Below are positions 1 through 8,447 of a stretch of 14,534 nucleotides of DNA, one piece after another. This DNA is from JAYXXU01 sp049301135. GTDB taxonomy: Bacteria; Pseudomonadota; Gammaproteobacteria; Pseudomonadales; Moraxellaceae. Positions within the stretch are counted from its first letter, which is position 1, and every line of letters starts with the position of its first letter. The notes beneath the pieces were generated by a model. That model searched no databases. It was not told the DNA's origin and saw only the letters and a list, made by a program, of their open reading frames with translations. A program made the translations under genes and the position numbers. Location of the stretch: positions 1 through 14,534 of the forward strand of contig JBAQKP010000136.1 of assembly GCA_049301135.1 (NCBI GenBank), read 5' to 3'.

Positions 1-441
1 GAGCGTGGCCAAGCCGAGGCGATTGCGCGTAATTTGGCGGAGTTGTCGAGTTTGCGTGTGCCGATTATTGCGACGGTGATTGGTGAAGGCGGGTCGGGCG
101 GTGCACTGGCGATTGGGGTAGCGGATCAAGTGTTGATGCTGTCCAATAGTATTTATTCGGTGATTTCGCCGGAAGGCTGTGCAGCGATTCTGTGGAAAAC
201 CAACGAAAAAGCCGCGCAGGCCAGTGAGGCGATGGCGATGACCGCAGATCGGCTGTATGCAATGGGCTTGATTGAGCAGGTGATCGACGAAGGTGAGGGC
301 GCACATGTGCAGCCACAGCCGGTGATGCAAGCGTTACATCAGGCATTACGTCAGGCGCTGAATCAATTGCTGGAGCTTGACAGTGAGGCGCGATGCGAAC
401 AACGCTACCAACGTCTGATGCGGTTTGGCAGCACCCGTTAG
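1..441 (+). CDS. accA: Acetyl-CoA carboxylase carboxyltransferase subunit alpha, 3' part
   Basis: Only the C-terminal 146 residues are present; the reading frame is open from base 1 and stops with TAG at 439-441. AccA and AccD form the carboxyltransferase that moves CO2 from carboxybiotin to acetyl-CoA, giving malonyl-CoA for fatty-acid synthesis in the cytoplasm. The piece holds the conserved glycine-rich oxyanion region GEGGSGGALAIG followed by YSVISPEGCAAILWK, both hallmarks of the crotonase-fold carboxyltransferase. The C-terminus (RYQRLMRFGS) matches the usual AccA ending, so the gene is complete at this end. E. coli AccA has 319 residues, so a little under half is visible. The next gene, tilS, starts 49 bases before this stop, which suggests co-transcription and translational coupling. 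The start and promoter lie outside the window. Confidence 0.97.
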   Translation, partial: ERGQAEAIARNLAELSSLRVPIIATVIGEGGSGGALAIGVADQVLMLSNSIYSVISPEGCAAILWKTNEKAAQASEAMAMTADRLYAMGLIEQVIDEGEGAHVQPQPVMQALHQALRQALNQLLELDSEARCEQRYQRLMRFGSTR

Positions 442-1781
442 CCCAACATGTAGAGCGTGAGTTAAGCCGGTTTTGTGCTGATCAGCGTTTTGTGCTGGCC
501 TGTAGTGGTGGCCGTGATTCGCAGGTGTTGGCCGATCTGCTGGCGCAGTATTGTGTCGGGCGGTTGCGTCTACTGCACGTCAATCATCAGTTGCAGGTCG
601 CGGCAAGCGATTGGGCGCAACAGGTGCAGGCTTGGGCGGCGGCGCGTGGTGTGCCCTGTACGGTATGCGTGGTGCAGGTCGCTGAGGGCAATCTGGAATC
701 GCAGGCGCGGCAGGCGCGTTATCAGGCGTTTGCTGAACAGGTACAGCCCGATGAGGTATTGGTGCTGGCACATCATCAACAAGATCAAGCCGAAACCCTG
801 CTGATGCGGTTGTTTAGTGGTGCAGGGGTGCAAGGTTTATCGGCGATGCGGCTGCTGGATCAGCGTGAGGGTTTGCGGCTGTGGCGTCCCTTGCTCGCCT
901 GTCCGCGCGGGTGGATTGATGAGTTTGCCCAATTGCGCAGCCTGCCTGTTGTGCAAGATCCGGCCAATCAAGTCAGTCGCTATGATCGGGTATATTTGCG
1001 CCAATCGGTGTGGCCGCTGTTGCAAGCGCGCTGGCCAAGCGTCGAGCGTACCATCGCGCGCACTGCTGATTTAATGCAAGATGCGGCGGAGATTTTAGCG
1101 GAGATGGTGGCGCAAGACTTACAACTGTGTCAGTCGCCAGAGGGTCTGTCTGCTCAGGCAGTGTTGCGCCTACCGGCGGCACGGCAGCGTCAACTGATGG
1201 CACATTGGATGCAAGGTGATGAGGTGTATGCACCGCCGCGCCATCGGGTGCTTGCGCTGCTGCAATTGGCAGAGCGCACCAGTACAGGGCAGGTGTCGTG
1301 GCACAGCTGGCACTTTCGCTATTATCAGGGGCAGTTGTATCGCTTACCGCGACAGCCCGAAGTTGTGCAATCTGCTACTGCGCTGCCTGCTCCGGCTGAA
1401 CTGGGCAACCTGCAGCTTGGCCAAACGCTCAGGCTTGCCTCGGGCACTTGGCAAGTCGAGTCTGCACAAAGCGGCCTGCCACTGGCGTTATTGACGCAAC
1501 GACTATCTGTCGTGCCGCGCGTCGGTGGTGAGCGGCTGCATCTGGAAGGGCGCGTCGGGCATTGGCCGCTGAAGAAGTTTTTGCAGCAGCTTCACTTGCC
1601 GGTCTGGCAGCGTGATCAGGTGCAGTTGTTACGCGTGACCAATGATCCGACGGCGACGGTGCTGGCGGTGTTAACGCCGAAAGGTTGCTTTGTGACGGCA
1701 TCAATCTTGCAGCAGGAGCAGCCAAGTTGGTGTTTGCGGCGACAATCTGGCGAGAATCACTCTTGTTTGATACAAGACTGA
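393..1781 (+). CDS. tilS: tRNA(Ile)-lysidine synthetase
   Basis: This 462-residue protein should use ATP and lysine to convert cytidine 34 of the CAU anticodon of a tRNA-Ile to lysidine, which switches decoding from AUG to AUA. The N-terminal PP-loop SGGRDS is at residues 38-43. The HVNHQL segment (62-67) and the signature HHQQDQAETLLMRLFSGAG (127-145) follow. RYDRVYLR (196-203) fits the substrate-binding part. The C-terminal TilS domain shows GERL (379-382), LKKFLQQ (393-399) and PVWQRD (403-408). Length fits the E. coli type with a C-terminal domain. The ATG at 393 has GAGG at 385-388, four bases upstream. A later start would begin too close to the PP-loop, and I see no good one. The start lies inside accA, so translation is probably coupled to it. 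Confidence 0.96.
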   Translation: MRTTLPTSDAVWQHPLAQHVERELSRFCADQRFVLACSGGRDSQVLADLLAQYCVGRLRLLHVNHQLQVAASDWAQQVQAWAAARGVPCTVCVVQVAEGNLESQARQARYQAFAEQVQPDEVLVLAHHQQDQAETLLMRLFSGAGVQGLSAMRLLDQREGLRLWRPLLACPRGWIDEFAQLRSLPVVQDPANQVSRYDRVYLRQSVWPLLQARWPSVERTIARTADLMQDAAEILAEMVAQDLQLCQSPEGLSAQAVLRLPAARQRQLMAHWMQGDEVYAPPRHRVLALLQLAERTSTGQVSWHSWHFRYYQGQLYRLPRQPEVVQSATALPAPAELGNLQLGQTLRLASGTWQVESAQSGLPLALLTQRLSVVPRVGGERLHLEGRVGHWPLKKFLQQLHLPVWQRDQVQLLRVTNDPTATVLAVLTPKGCFVTASILQQEQPSWCLRRQSGENHSCLIQD

Positions 1782-1835
1782 CATCTGCTTCGTGTTTTAA
1801 TGTCGGTCAGTGTGTTCATAGATGTGGAGAGTTGG

Positions 1836-2663
1836 GTGAATCAAGAATTTAACGGCAAAATTGCATTTATTGGTGGCGGTAACATGGCACAGGCGCTGAT
1901 TGGCGGCCTGTTGGCACAGGATATTAAAGCCAACCGAATCATCGTGGCTGAACCGGTATTGAGCTTGCGTGAGCTGCTGACGGCGCGTGGCCTCAACGTG
2001 ACGGCAGACAATCGCGTCGCTGTGGTTGAGGCGGACGTGGTGGTGTTGGCAGTGAAGCCACAGATGATGGCTGAGGTGTTGGGCGGGATTCGCGATATTA
2101 TTGATGGCCGTTTGGTGATTTCGATTGCTGCTGGGCTGAGTGTGCAAGCACTGTCGAAAATGTTGGGCGGCTATCAACGGATTATTCGAGCGATGCCGAA
2201 TACCCCTGCGTTGGTACAGACTGGCGCGACCGGACTATATGCGTCGGCTGATATTGGTCTGGCCGATCGGCAACAGGCGGCAGCGGTACTTGGTGCAACA
2301 GGTTTGGTGCTGTGGGTCGAAGATGAGCAATTGATGCACGCGGTTACCGCCGTGTCAGGCTCAGGGCCCGCTTATTTTTTCTATTGGATGGAAGCGATGA
2401 TCGCTGCGGGTCAGCAATTGGGCTTGTCCGAGCAGGTGTCGCGTGATCTGACCTTACAGACGGCACTTGGCGCGGCACAGATGGCGATTACCAGTGGTGA
2501 GCACCCGTCGAAGCTCCGGCAAAATGTCACTTCGCCGAATGGCACGACACAAGCCGCGTTAGAGTCGATGGCGCAGCATCAGGTGGCAGAGTTGATTCAG
2601 CAGGCGCTGTCAGCGGCGGCAACGCGCAGTGCAGCACTGTCCAACGCATTGGATCGTGATTAA
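1836..2663 (+). CDS. proC: Pyrroline-5-carboxylate reductase, GTG start
   Basis: ProC carries out the last step of proline synthesis, reducing 1-pyrroline-5-carboxylate with NAD(P)H. The Rossmann motif is FIGGGNMAQALIGG (from residue 11). RAMPNTPALV, AVSGSGPAYFFYWMEAM and the C-terminal signature VTSPNGTTQAAL are all present. The frame could open at ATG 1800, which gives 287 residues. I prefer GTG at 1836 because GGAG at 1826-1829 sits six bases upstream, because the protein then begins only a few residues before the Rossmann strand as is usual, and because its 275 residues are close to the 269 of E. coli ProC. I see no clear ribosome site before 1800. The gap to tilS is 54 bases with no terminator, so the gene is likely in the same transcription unit. 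The usual yggS neighbour is absent, but yggT follows. Confidence 0.95.
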   Translation: MNQEFNGKIAFIGGGNMAQALIGGLLAQDIKANRIIVAEPVLSLRELLTARGLNVTADNRVAVVEADVVVLAVKPQMMAEVLGGIRDIIDGRLVISIAAGLSVQALSKMLGGYQRIIRAMPNTPALVQTGATGLYASADIGLADRQQAAAVLGATGLVLWVEDEQLMHAVTAVSGSGPAYFFYWMEAMIAAGQQLGLSEQVSRDLTLQTALGAAQMAITSGEHPSKLRQNVTSPNGTTQAALESMAQHQVAELIQQALSAAATRSAALSNALDRD

Positions 2664-2715
2664 CTGAATCATTGGCGCCATTTTTTTATTTTGCTTTGCG
2701 AGGGGTTGTACCTGA

Positions 2716-3282
2716 ATGGATATTATCGCGATGATCTTTAATATGGTCATCAGTGTGGCGACGCTGCTGCTGTTTTTGCGTTTTCTGATGCAGTTATTTG
2801 CAGTCGATCCTTACAATCCCGTGGTGATTTCGACGGTGCGTGTCACCCATGTCGCCGACGTGTTTGCCCGCATTTTGCCAACCTTGGCGACTGGCCGCAT
2901 TCATTTGGCCGCGTTGGTGTTGATTGTGTTACTGCGTTTGTTGGAGCTGTCCGGTAATTCGATGTTAGGTCTGGTTGCTGTCGGTGGCTCAGTTGAGTTA
3001 CTGGTGATGACGATTATTGACCTCTTGCAAAGCTTTTTGAAGTTTTGTTATTGGTTGATTTTTGCGTCGATTATCTTGGGTTGGGTCACGGCATTTACCC
3101 AAGCACAGTCGCCGTATATCGACTTGGTTCGTCAGTTGGCTGAACCGCTGTACACGCCGTTTCGTAAAATCCTGCCGGATTTAGGCCCGATTGACTTGTC
3201 ACCGATGATTGCTTTTTTAATCATTATTGTCAGCCAACGGATTTTAGATCATGCAGCGATCACGATTTTGGCGCTGCTGTAA
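2716..3282 (+). CDS. yggT: YggT family integral membrane protein
   Basis: A 188-residue, strongly hydrophobic protein with two YggT repeats. The first repeat includes LRFLMQLFAVDPYNPVV (residues 21-37) and the second FASIILGWV plus LAEPLYTPFRKILP (from residue 116). The short LGPIDLSPMIAFL segment (156-168) is typical of the family. Membrane segments are likely near residues 4-25, 62-78, 93-127 and 162-187. YggT proteins are inner-membrane proteins whose molecular role is poorly defined; they have been linked to osmotic or ion stress and, in Gram-positives and plastids, to division-related processes. The gene follows proC, a very common arrangement. ATG 2716 has AGGGG at 2701-2705, ten bases upstream, which is slightly long. 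No convincing terminator lies between proC and this gene. Confidence 0.93.
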   Translation: MDIIAMIFNMVISVATLLLFLRFLMQLFAVDPYNPVVISTVRVTHVADVFARILPTLATGRIHLAALVLIVLLRLLELSGNSMLGLVAVGGSVELLVMTIIDLLQSFLKFCYWLIFASIILGWVTAFTQAQSPYIDLVRQLAEPLYTPFRKILPDLGPIDLSPMIAFLIIIVSQRILDHAAITILALL

Positions 3283-3513
3283 CGTCGAACACTACAAAAA
3301 CGCAACACGGAGTTGGTCGTGGTAGGCATTAGTCTGGTCGGCTTCGTGGCTGCATCGCTGTAAACTCATGCTATTATTCCAGTCACATTCGGGATGATCA
3401 GCAGGTGCTTTTTCTAATAAAAGCCGGATGGGATGGCCGCAAGGTATTGAGGTCAAATTAAAAAAACAGTCAGGCAACTGTGACCGATCAGATGAGCCTA
3501 ATCGAGGTTTGGT
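3283..3513. other. 231-base spacer before the dynamin-like gene
   Basis: I found no coding frame that looks real here. The spacer ends in an AT-rich stretch (about 3455-3468) and a short inverted repeat, ACAGT-N6-ACTGT (3466-3481). A TATTAT hexamer at 3372-3377 could be a -10 box, but no acceptable -35 lies 16-18 bases upstream. There is no hairpin followed by a T run, so yggT may read through. The spacer is long enough to hold a promoter for the GTPase gene, but none is clear. Confidence 0.4.
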
Positions 3514-5439
3514 ATGAATGATTCTACCGATCACGCATTGCGTAATCGTTTAGTGCTGACGGGTGGGCATGCGACAGACCCACTGACGCAGCAGGTGATG
3601 CAGTTCAATGCGTGGAAAAAATCCATTGCCAGTGAAATCAACCGCTATCGCTTGTGGCTGAACAACCACGACCATAATGTGATGTTACAGCAGCGCCTAC
3701 AAGACATCTTGGTCTTGTTTGCGACAGAGCGATTGCGTCTGGTGTTGGTCGGCGAGTTTTCACGCGGTAAAACCGAATTGCTGAATGCGTTGTTGAGCCA
3801 GCACACCGGCACACGGCTGTTTCCGACCCGTGTCGGGCGTACCACCATGTGTCCGGTCGAGTTGTTTTGTGACGAAAAAGCAGCGCCTTATATTAAATTA
3901 CTGCCCATCGATACTCGTCAGCAGAACAAAAGTCTCGCTGATTTTCGGCAGCAACCGGATGCGTGGTATCAAATCGATCTGGATGTGGCCAAACCGAATC
4001 AGATGCAACAAGCCTTTCGTGAAGTCGCCCGCACGCGCGAGGTACAAGCCGAAGAAGCGCAGCGCTTGGGGTTTGATTTAGACTTTTTGGAAGCATCGGT
4101 CAGCCAGCCGGGTTATGTGCATATTCCAGCATGGCGACATGCGCTGATTAATTTGCACCATCCTTTTTTGCATATGGGCGTATCGATCGTCGATACACCC
4201 GGTATGAATGCGCCAGGGGTTGAGGCAGATTTGACCACGCAGGTGTTGCCGGATGCGCAGGCGATTTTGTACTTGTTGTCGGTTGAAACAGGGGTGACCG
4301 CGAGTGATTTTTCAACGTGGACACAAAAAATCCAGCCAGTTGCCAAGGCAAAACATATACCGCTGTTTGCGGTACTCAATAAAATCGACCTGCTAGAAAC
4401 CGATGAAGAGGCGATTGTCGCCAGTGCGGATCGCTTGATTCGGATGACGGCGCAACAGCTTAAAATCCCGCGTGCGAATGTGCTACCCCTGAGTGCTAAG
4501 CATGGCATCAGAGCGGTGATCGAGCAGGATGAGGTGCGCCTACGTCGCAGTGGTTTTGCGCATCTGCGCCGTCACTTGATCCCACAGATCTTACAATTGC
4601 GCCAGCAGTTGCTCGAAAATGATGTCTTACCGCCTGTGGTGTCGAATATTCAAGCGGATCATCAGCAGATCGGTGAAAAACTGCAGCAGCTTCAGCGCGA
4701 GTTGCGTCAGTTGCAACATCAGCAACACGAGTTGCAGGATGATCATCAGCGTGCGCAGCGTTTGATTGAGCTGGATCAGTTAGATTTGACCCAGCGATCA
4801 CGCAAGTTTGAGAATGGGGTAGGCCATGTGCGTACCCAGCTAGAGCGGGTGAACAGTTTGGTGGCGACTACGCGCTTGGATGCCCATTTGACCCGTGCTC
4901 GGAGTGTGTTGGGTATGACCCCGACCAGCTCAACGGTCGCCAGTGCGGTGAGCGTGGTGATTTCAGGCGTACGTTTGGATTTGCGCCGTTTGCGATCCGA
5001 TATTGAGAGCTTGCCCGCGCAGGCCAAGCGATTGCACGACGACATTGGCTTTAGCGGTGCAGTTCCTGAGTTGTCAGTGGAGCCTGTATTACAGCAGATT
5101 GCTCAGCTCGAAAAGGACTACGCCGTGAGTCGCCCAAGTTCAGATAGTCCGCAGGTGGTTTTTGAGCAGCAATTTTTGCCAGATCTGGTAAACATCTATC
5201 AAGGAATTGCCGCACAGCTGACGCTATGGGGTGATGCGGTTGTGACCAGTATCGAAGAAGGACTTGCGGATGAAGCGGAACGCCTGAGCAGTAGACGTCA
5301 TGGTCTGATCCACTCCAGTCAGCATATCGCTGCGCAAGAGCAACGCCTGCAGACAGTGATCAGCGACATTCCAAATCTCGAAAAAGATCAGGCGTTCTTG
5401 CAGGAGCTGTTGTATCGGTTACAAGCCGAGGAGCTTTAG
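3514..5439 (+). CDS. Dynamin-like large GTPase
   Basis: A 641-residue protein of the bacterial dynamin superfamily. The GTPase domain shows the P-loop GEFSRGKT (residues 80-87), switch threonines in GRTTMCPVE (108-116), the G3 motif DTPG (227-230), the G4 motif NKID (289-292) and SAK (327-329). A long Gln/Leu/Glu-rich coiled coil covers about 379-430. After a mixed helical region, a second coiled-coil stretch lies near the C-terminus, ending LLYRLQAEEL. I see no clear transmembrane segment; a weakly hydrophobic stretch (about 470-480, SSTVASAVSVVI) could touch membrane. Family members polymerise on membranes and remodel or protect them, with GTP hydrolysis driving shape change. ATG 3514 has GAGG at 3504-3507, six bases upstream. 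The gene is last in the plus-strand run. The exact role is unknown; the family call is firm, the membrane role is inferred from the family. Confidence 0.88.
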   Translation: MNDSTDHALRNRLVLTGGHATDPLTQQVMQFNAWKKSIASEINRYRLWLNNHDHNVMLQQRLQDILVLFATERLRLVLVGEFSRGKTELLNALLSQHTGTRLFPTRVGRTTMCPVELFCDEKAAPYIKLLPIDTRQQNKSLADFRQQPDAWYQIDLDVAKPNQMQQAFREVARTREVQAEEAQRLGFDLDFLEASVSQPGYVHIPAWRHALINLHHPFLHMGVSIVDTPGMNAPGVEADLTTQVLPDAQAILYLLSVETGVTASDFSTWTQKIQPVAKAKHIPLFAVLNKIDLLETDEEAIVASADRLIRMTAQQLKIPRANVLPLSAKHGIRAVIEQDEVRLRRSGFAHLRRHLIPQILQLRQQLLENDVLPPVVSNIQADHQQIGEKLQQLQRELRQLQHQQHELQDDHQRAQRLIELDQLDLTQRSRKFENGVGHVRTQLERVNSLVATTRLDAHLTRARSVLGMTPTSSTVASAVSVVISGVRLDLRRLRSDIESLPAQAKRLHDDIGFSGAVPELSVEPVLQQIAQLEKDYAVSRPSSDSPQVVFEQQFLPDLVNIYQGIAAQLTLWGDAVVTSIEEGLADEAERLSSRRHGLIHSSQHIAAQEQRLQTVISDIPNLEKDQAFLQELLYRLQAEEL

Positions 5440-5453
5440 GATTTTTTGAGTCC

Positions 5454-5495
5454 AAAAAATGCCGCAAGCCATGTGATGTGTATGCGGCGTTTTTT
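5454..5495. terminator. Bidirectional rho-independent terminator
   Basis: The arms A6-T-GCCGCA (5454-5466) and TGCGGC-G-T6 (5483-5495) form a 13-bp stem with one G.U pair and a 16-base loop. There is a T run on both strands. It lies between two convergent genes, 14 bases after the GTPase stop and 25 bases past the polA stop, so it should end both transcripts. Confidence 0.9.
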
Positions 5496-5520
5496 GTGTC
5501 CAGCATTCAGTGCGCTGTGT

Positions 5521-8262
5521 TTAGTGCGCACTGTCCCAGTCTTTACCCTGACCAATCTCGACCAGCAGTGGCACATCCAGCGGCACGACACCAGACATCG
5601 CTTCGCGTAGGTGTGGGATCAGGTCAGCCGCGATGTCCGCATCCACTTCGAACACCAATTCATCATGCACTTGCAGCAGCATTTTGGCCTGATCTTTGGG
5701 CAGAATCTTGTCGACCGCAATCATCGCCAGTTTAATAATATCTGCCGCAGAGCCTTGTAGCGGTGCATTGATCGCAGCACGTTCAGCGGCTTGGCGGATA
5801 TTGGCGTTACTCGATTGAATATCCGGTGTGTACAAACGCCGACCAAGTAGCGTGCTGACATAGCCCTGTACGGCAGCTTGGGCGCGTGTGCGTTCCATAT
5901 AGGCCAAAACATTCGGATATCGGGCAAAATACTGATTGATATACGCTTGCGATTCACTGCGGCTCAGTTTGAGTTGTTTGGACAGTCCAAACGACGACAT
6001 GCCATACAGCAAGCCGAAGTTAATCGCTTTGGCTTGGCGGCGTTGCTCGCCGGTCACTTGTTCGAGCTGAATACCCAGCACTTCGGCAGCGGTGGCTTGG
6101 TGAATGTCACGGCCTTCTTGGAACGCCTTCAGCAGTGCAGCGTCTTGGGAAAAATGTGCCATCAAGCGCAGTTCGATCTGCGAATAGTCCGCCGCCAGTA
6201 ATACGCGACCGGCTGGCGCAACAAAGGCGCGGCGAATCAAGCGGCCAGTTTCGTCACGGATTGGGATGTTTTGTAGATTAGGATCAGACGAGGACAGCCG
6301 ACCGGTTGCGGTGTTGGCCTGATGGTAGCTGGTATGCACACGTCCAGTATTCGGGTTGGCTTGGGCGACCAGTGCATCGGTATAGGTGCTTTTGAGTTTG
6401 GATAGGCCGCGATACTCCAACACAGTTTCGGCGAGGGGATGTTCGATTTTTTCTAAAATCGCCTCGCTGGTCGCATACTGACCGCTGGCGGTTTTTTTAC
6501 CGCCCGCAATGCCGAGTTTATCAAATAAAATTTCACCCAATTGCTTCGGTGAGGCGACATTAAACTGCTGTCCGGCCAGTTCGTGCGCGATTTTTTCGAG
6601 ACCCAAAATCTGCTCGGCAAAACGCTGACTCAGTTCGGTTAAAAAGCCACGATCCAACAAAATCCCGTTGCTTTCCATCTCAGTTAAAATCTGCGCGGTC
6701 GGCATCTCGACTTCAAGCAGCAGCGATTTGAGTGCGGGCAGATCTTTGAGTTTATCGCTAAACAGTTGATACAGCCGAAAGGTCACATCGGCATCTTCGC
6801 AGGCATACGGCGCGGCTTTGTCCAGTTCGATCTGGTTAAAGGTCAGTTGCTTGACGCCTTTTCCGGCCACATCCTCGAAGCTAGTAGTCTGATAATCCAG
6901 ATAAAATTTGACTAGATCATCCATGTTATGCCGTGTTGCGGTTGGATTGATCACATATGAGGCCAGCATGGTGTCAAATGCCCAGCCTTGTAGCTGAATG
7001 CCATGATTGCTGAGCACATGCGCGTCGTATTTGAGGTGTTGGCCGATTTTGCCGATGTTGGGATTTTCGAGGATCGGCTTGAGTTGTGCCAATACCGATT
7101 CACGATCCAGCTGCTCCGGTGCGCCCATGTAGTCATGCGCCAGCGGCAGGTAATAGGCTTGCTCGGCTTGTAGCGCAAACGACAAGCCGACGATCTGCGC
7201 GGTACGCCAGTCCAGTGCGGTGGTTTCGGTATCAATCACAAACTGTTCTGCATGTTGCAAGCGGCTGAGTAACGCCTGAAAATCCGCATCGGTCAGGATG
7301 GTCTGCCAATCGTGTGCGGCGGTCGGTGCAGTAACCTCTGCGCTGCTGTCAGTCTGGCTTTGTACGGCTTGGTTTTGTGCTGCTTGGCTGCGTAGATTAT
7401 CGGGATGATTCGGATGTTCCAGCGACTGTAGTGCGCCGCGAAAATCCAGTTCGGTATACAAACGCTTAAGTTCTGGCACGTTGGCAGCACCGAGTTTGAG
7501 TTCATGCCAATCAAACTCAAGCGGCAGATCACAGACGATACTGGCCAGTTGATGATTAAACGGGATGGTATCGGCGTGATCGCGCAGGCTTTGGCCGACT
7601 GCGCCTTTGATCTGTTCGATGTTTTCTAAAATCCCACCAATCGTGCCGTACTGCTGTAGCCATTTTGCGGCGGTTTTTGCACCGACTTTGGGAATGCCTT
7701 TGATGCCGTCCGATGCGTCACCCATCAAGGTCAGATAGTCGATGATTTGGTCTGGTCGCACGCCGAATTTTTCGACCACGGCATCGTAGTCCATAACTTT
7801 TTCTTTAAAGCTGTCTTCGAGCTTGATGTTGTCGTTGACCAGTTGGCACATGTCCTTGTCGCCAGTCGAGATCAGCACTTGGTAGCCTTCACGTTCGGCG
7901 CGTTTGGCCAGTGTGCCCATCAAGTCGTCAGCTTCGGCACCGGACAGCATCAGTAGTGGAATGCCCATCGCCCGAATCAAATCATGCAGATACGGAATCT
8001 GTGGCGACAGTTCAGATGGCATTTCTGGTCGTCCGGCCTTGTAGTCGGCGGAGAGTAGATGCCGAAAAGTCGGTTCTGGCGTGTCAAAAGTGACCACCAT
8101 ATGGGTCGGCTGATAGCGCCGGATCAGTTTTTGTAGGGCGTTTTGTGCGCCTTTGATGGCGTTGGTTTGCATGCCTTGGGCGTTGGTCAGCGGCGGCAAG
8201 GCGTGAAAGGCACGAAATAGATAATACGAGCCATCGACCAACACGAACGGGGGAGTAGACAT
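5521..8262 (-). CDS. polA: DNA polymerase I
   Basis: A 913-residue, full three-domain enzyme for Okazaki-fragment processing and repair synthesis (E. coli has 928). The 5'-3' exonuclease/flap domain shows acidic residues in VDGSYYLF (D10), TFDTPEP (D60), GAEADD (E110, D112, D113), TGDKD (D135, D137) and GDASDGIKG (D182, D185). A Gln/Ser/Ala-rich linker (about 291-315) follows. The proofreading domain keeps D344 and E346 in DTETTALD, D413 in LKYDAH, and Y486/D490 in YACEDADVT, so 3'-5' exonuclease should be active. Polymerase motif A is DYSQIELR (D692), motif B is RRQAKAINFGLLYG (K745, F749, Y753), and motif C is QVHDELV (866-868). The ATG has only a weak ribosome site (GGAAAA on the minus strand). 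The gene is convergent with the GTPase gene and divergent from ahpC. Confidence 0.98.
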   Translation of the reverse strand: MSTPPFVLVDGSYYLFRAFHALPPLTNAQGMQTNAIKGAQNALQKLIRRYQPTHMVVTFDTPEPTFRHLLSADYKAGRPEMPSELSPQIPYLHDLIRAMGIPLLMLSGAEADDLMGTLAKRAEREGYQVLISTGDKDMCQLVNDNIKLEDSFKEKVMDYDAVVEKFGVRPDQIIDYLTLMGDASDGIKGIPKVGAKTAAKWLQQYGTIGGILENIEQIKGAVGQSLRDHADTIPFNHQLASIVCDLPLEFDWHELKLGAANVPELKRLYTELDFRGALQSLEHPNHPDNLRSQAAQNQAVQSQTDSSAEVTAPTAAHDWQTILTDADFQALLSRLQHAEQFVIDTETTALDWRTAQIVGLSFALQAEQAYYLPLAHDYMGAPEQLDRESVLAQLKPILENPNIGKIGQHLKYDAHVLSNHGIQLQGWAFDTMLASYVINPTATRHNMDDLVKFYLDYQTTSFEDVAGKGVKQLTFNQIELDKAAPYACEDADVTFRLYQLFSDKLKDLPALKSLLLEVEMPTAQILTEMESNGILLDRGFLTELSQRFAEQILGLEKIAHELAGQQFNVASPKQLGEILFDKLGIAGGKKTASGQYATSEAILEKIEHPLAETVLEYRGLSKLKSTYTDALVAQANPNTGRVHTSYHQANTATGRLSSSDPNLQNIPIRDETGRLIRRAFVAPAGRVLLAADYSQIELRLMAHFSQDAALLKAFQEGRDIHQATAAEVLGIQLEQVTGEQRRQAKAINFGLLYGMSSFGLSKQLKLSRSESQAYINQYFARYPNVLAYMERTRAQAAVQGYVSTLLGRRLYTPDIQSSNANIRQAAERAAINAPLQGSAADIIKLAMIAVDKILPKDQAKMLLQVHDELVFEVDADIAADLIPHLREAMSGVVPLDVPLLVEIGQGKDWDSAH

Positions 8263-8447
8263 GGGTTTTTCCGCAACAAGCCAACACAGTGCGCCAATGG
8301 TAACGTAGTTTGCTGATCTTGTGCTTTAATCGAAAAAAACGATTAACAGAATACAAAAATCCCATTTGATCTATCGCACCAGACTGACTAAGCTCAACCT
8401 CGTCAGATACACCCGTTTATCCAACCCTCGTGTCTAGGAGACATACT
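8263..8447. other. Divergent polA / ahpC control region
   Basis: This 185-base spacer must hold promoters for both polA (minus) and ahpC (plus). Its clearest element is the 21-bp dyad at 8326-8346, listed separately. I could not find a consensus sigma-70 promoter for either gene. For ahpC this would fit an activator-dependent promoter, but that is inference. Confidence 0.5.
8326..8346. promoter_or_regulatory. Perfect palindromic dyad, candidate LysR-type (OxyR-like) operator
   Basis: TTAATCG-A7-CGATTAA: two perfect 7-base arms around seven A residues. The core has the T-N11-A spacing of LysR-type sites. Its inner form, ATCG-N7-CGAT, matches the geometry of OxyR dyads (ATAG-N7-CTAT) with one base changed in each half. 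It lies 102 bases before the ahpC start. Seventeen of 21 positions are identical to the dyad at 10871-10891. Being an operator is inference; the symmetry is seen directly. Confidence 0.55.

Noticed and set aside
1800..1835. Extended N-terminus of proC from ATG 1800
   Set aside because: There is no ribosome site before 1800, the added 12 residues are not family-like, and GTG 1836 has a well-spaced GGAG.
2673..2687. TGGCGCCA followed by seven T after proC, looking like a terminator
   Set aside because: The 8-base palindrome has no room for a loop, so it cannot form a useful hairpin; proC and yggT can be co-transcribed.
8304..8320. GTAG-N7-ATCT near the ahpC dyad as a second OxyR-like half
   Set aside because: It is not palindromic and its centre is 24 bases from the good dyad, so it fits neither the 22-base nor the 31-base spacing.
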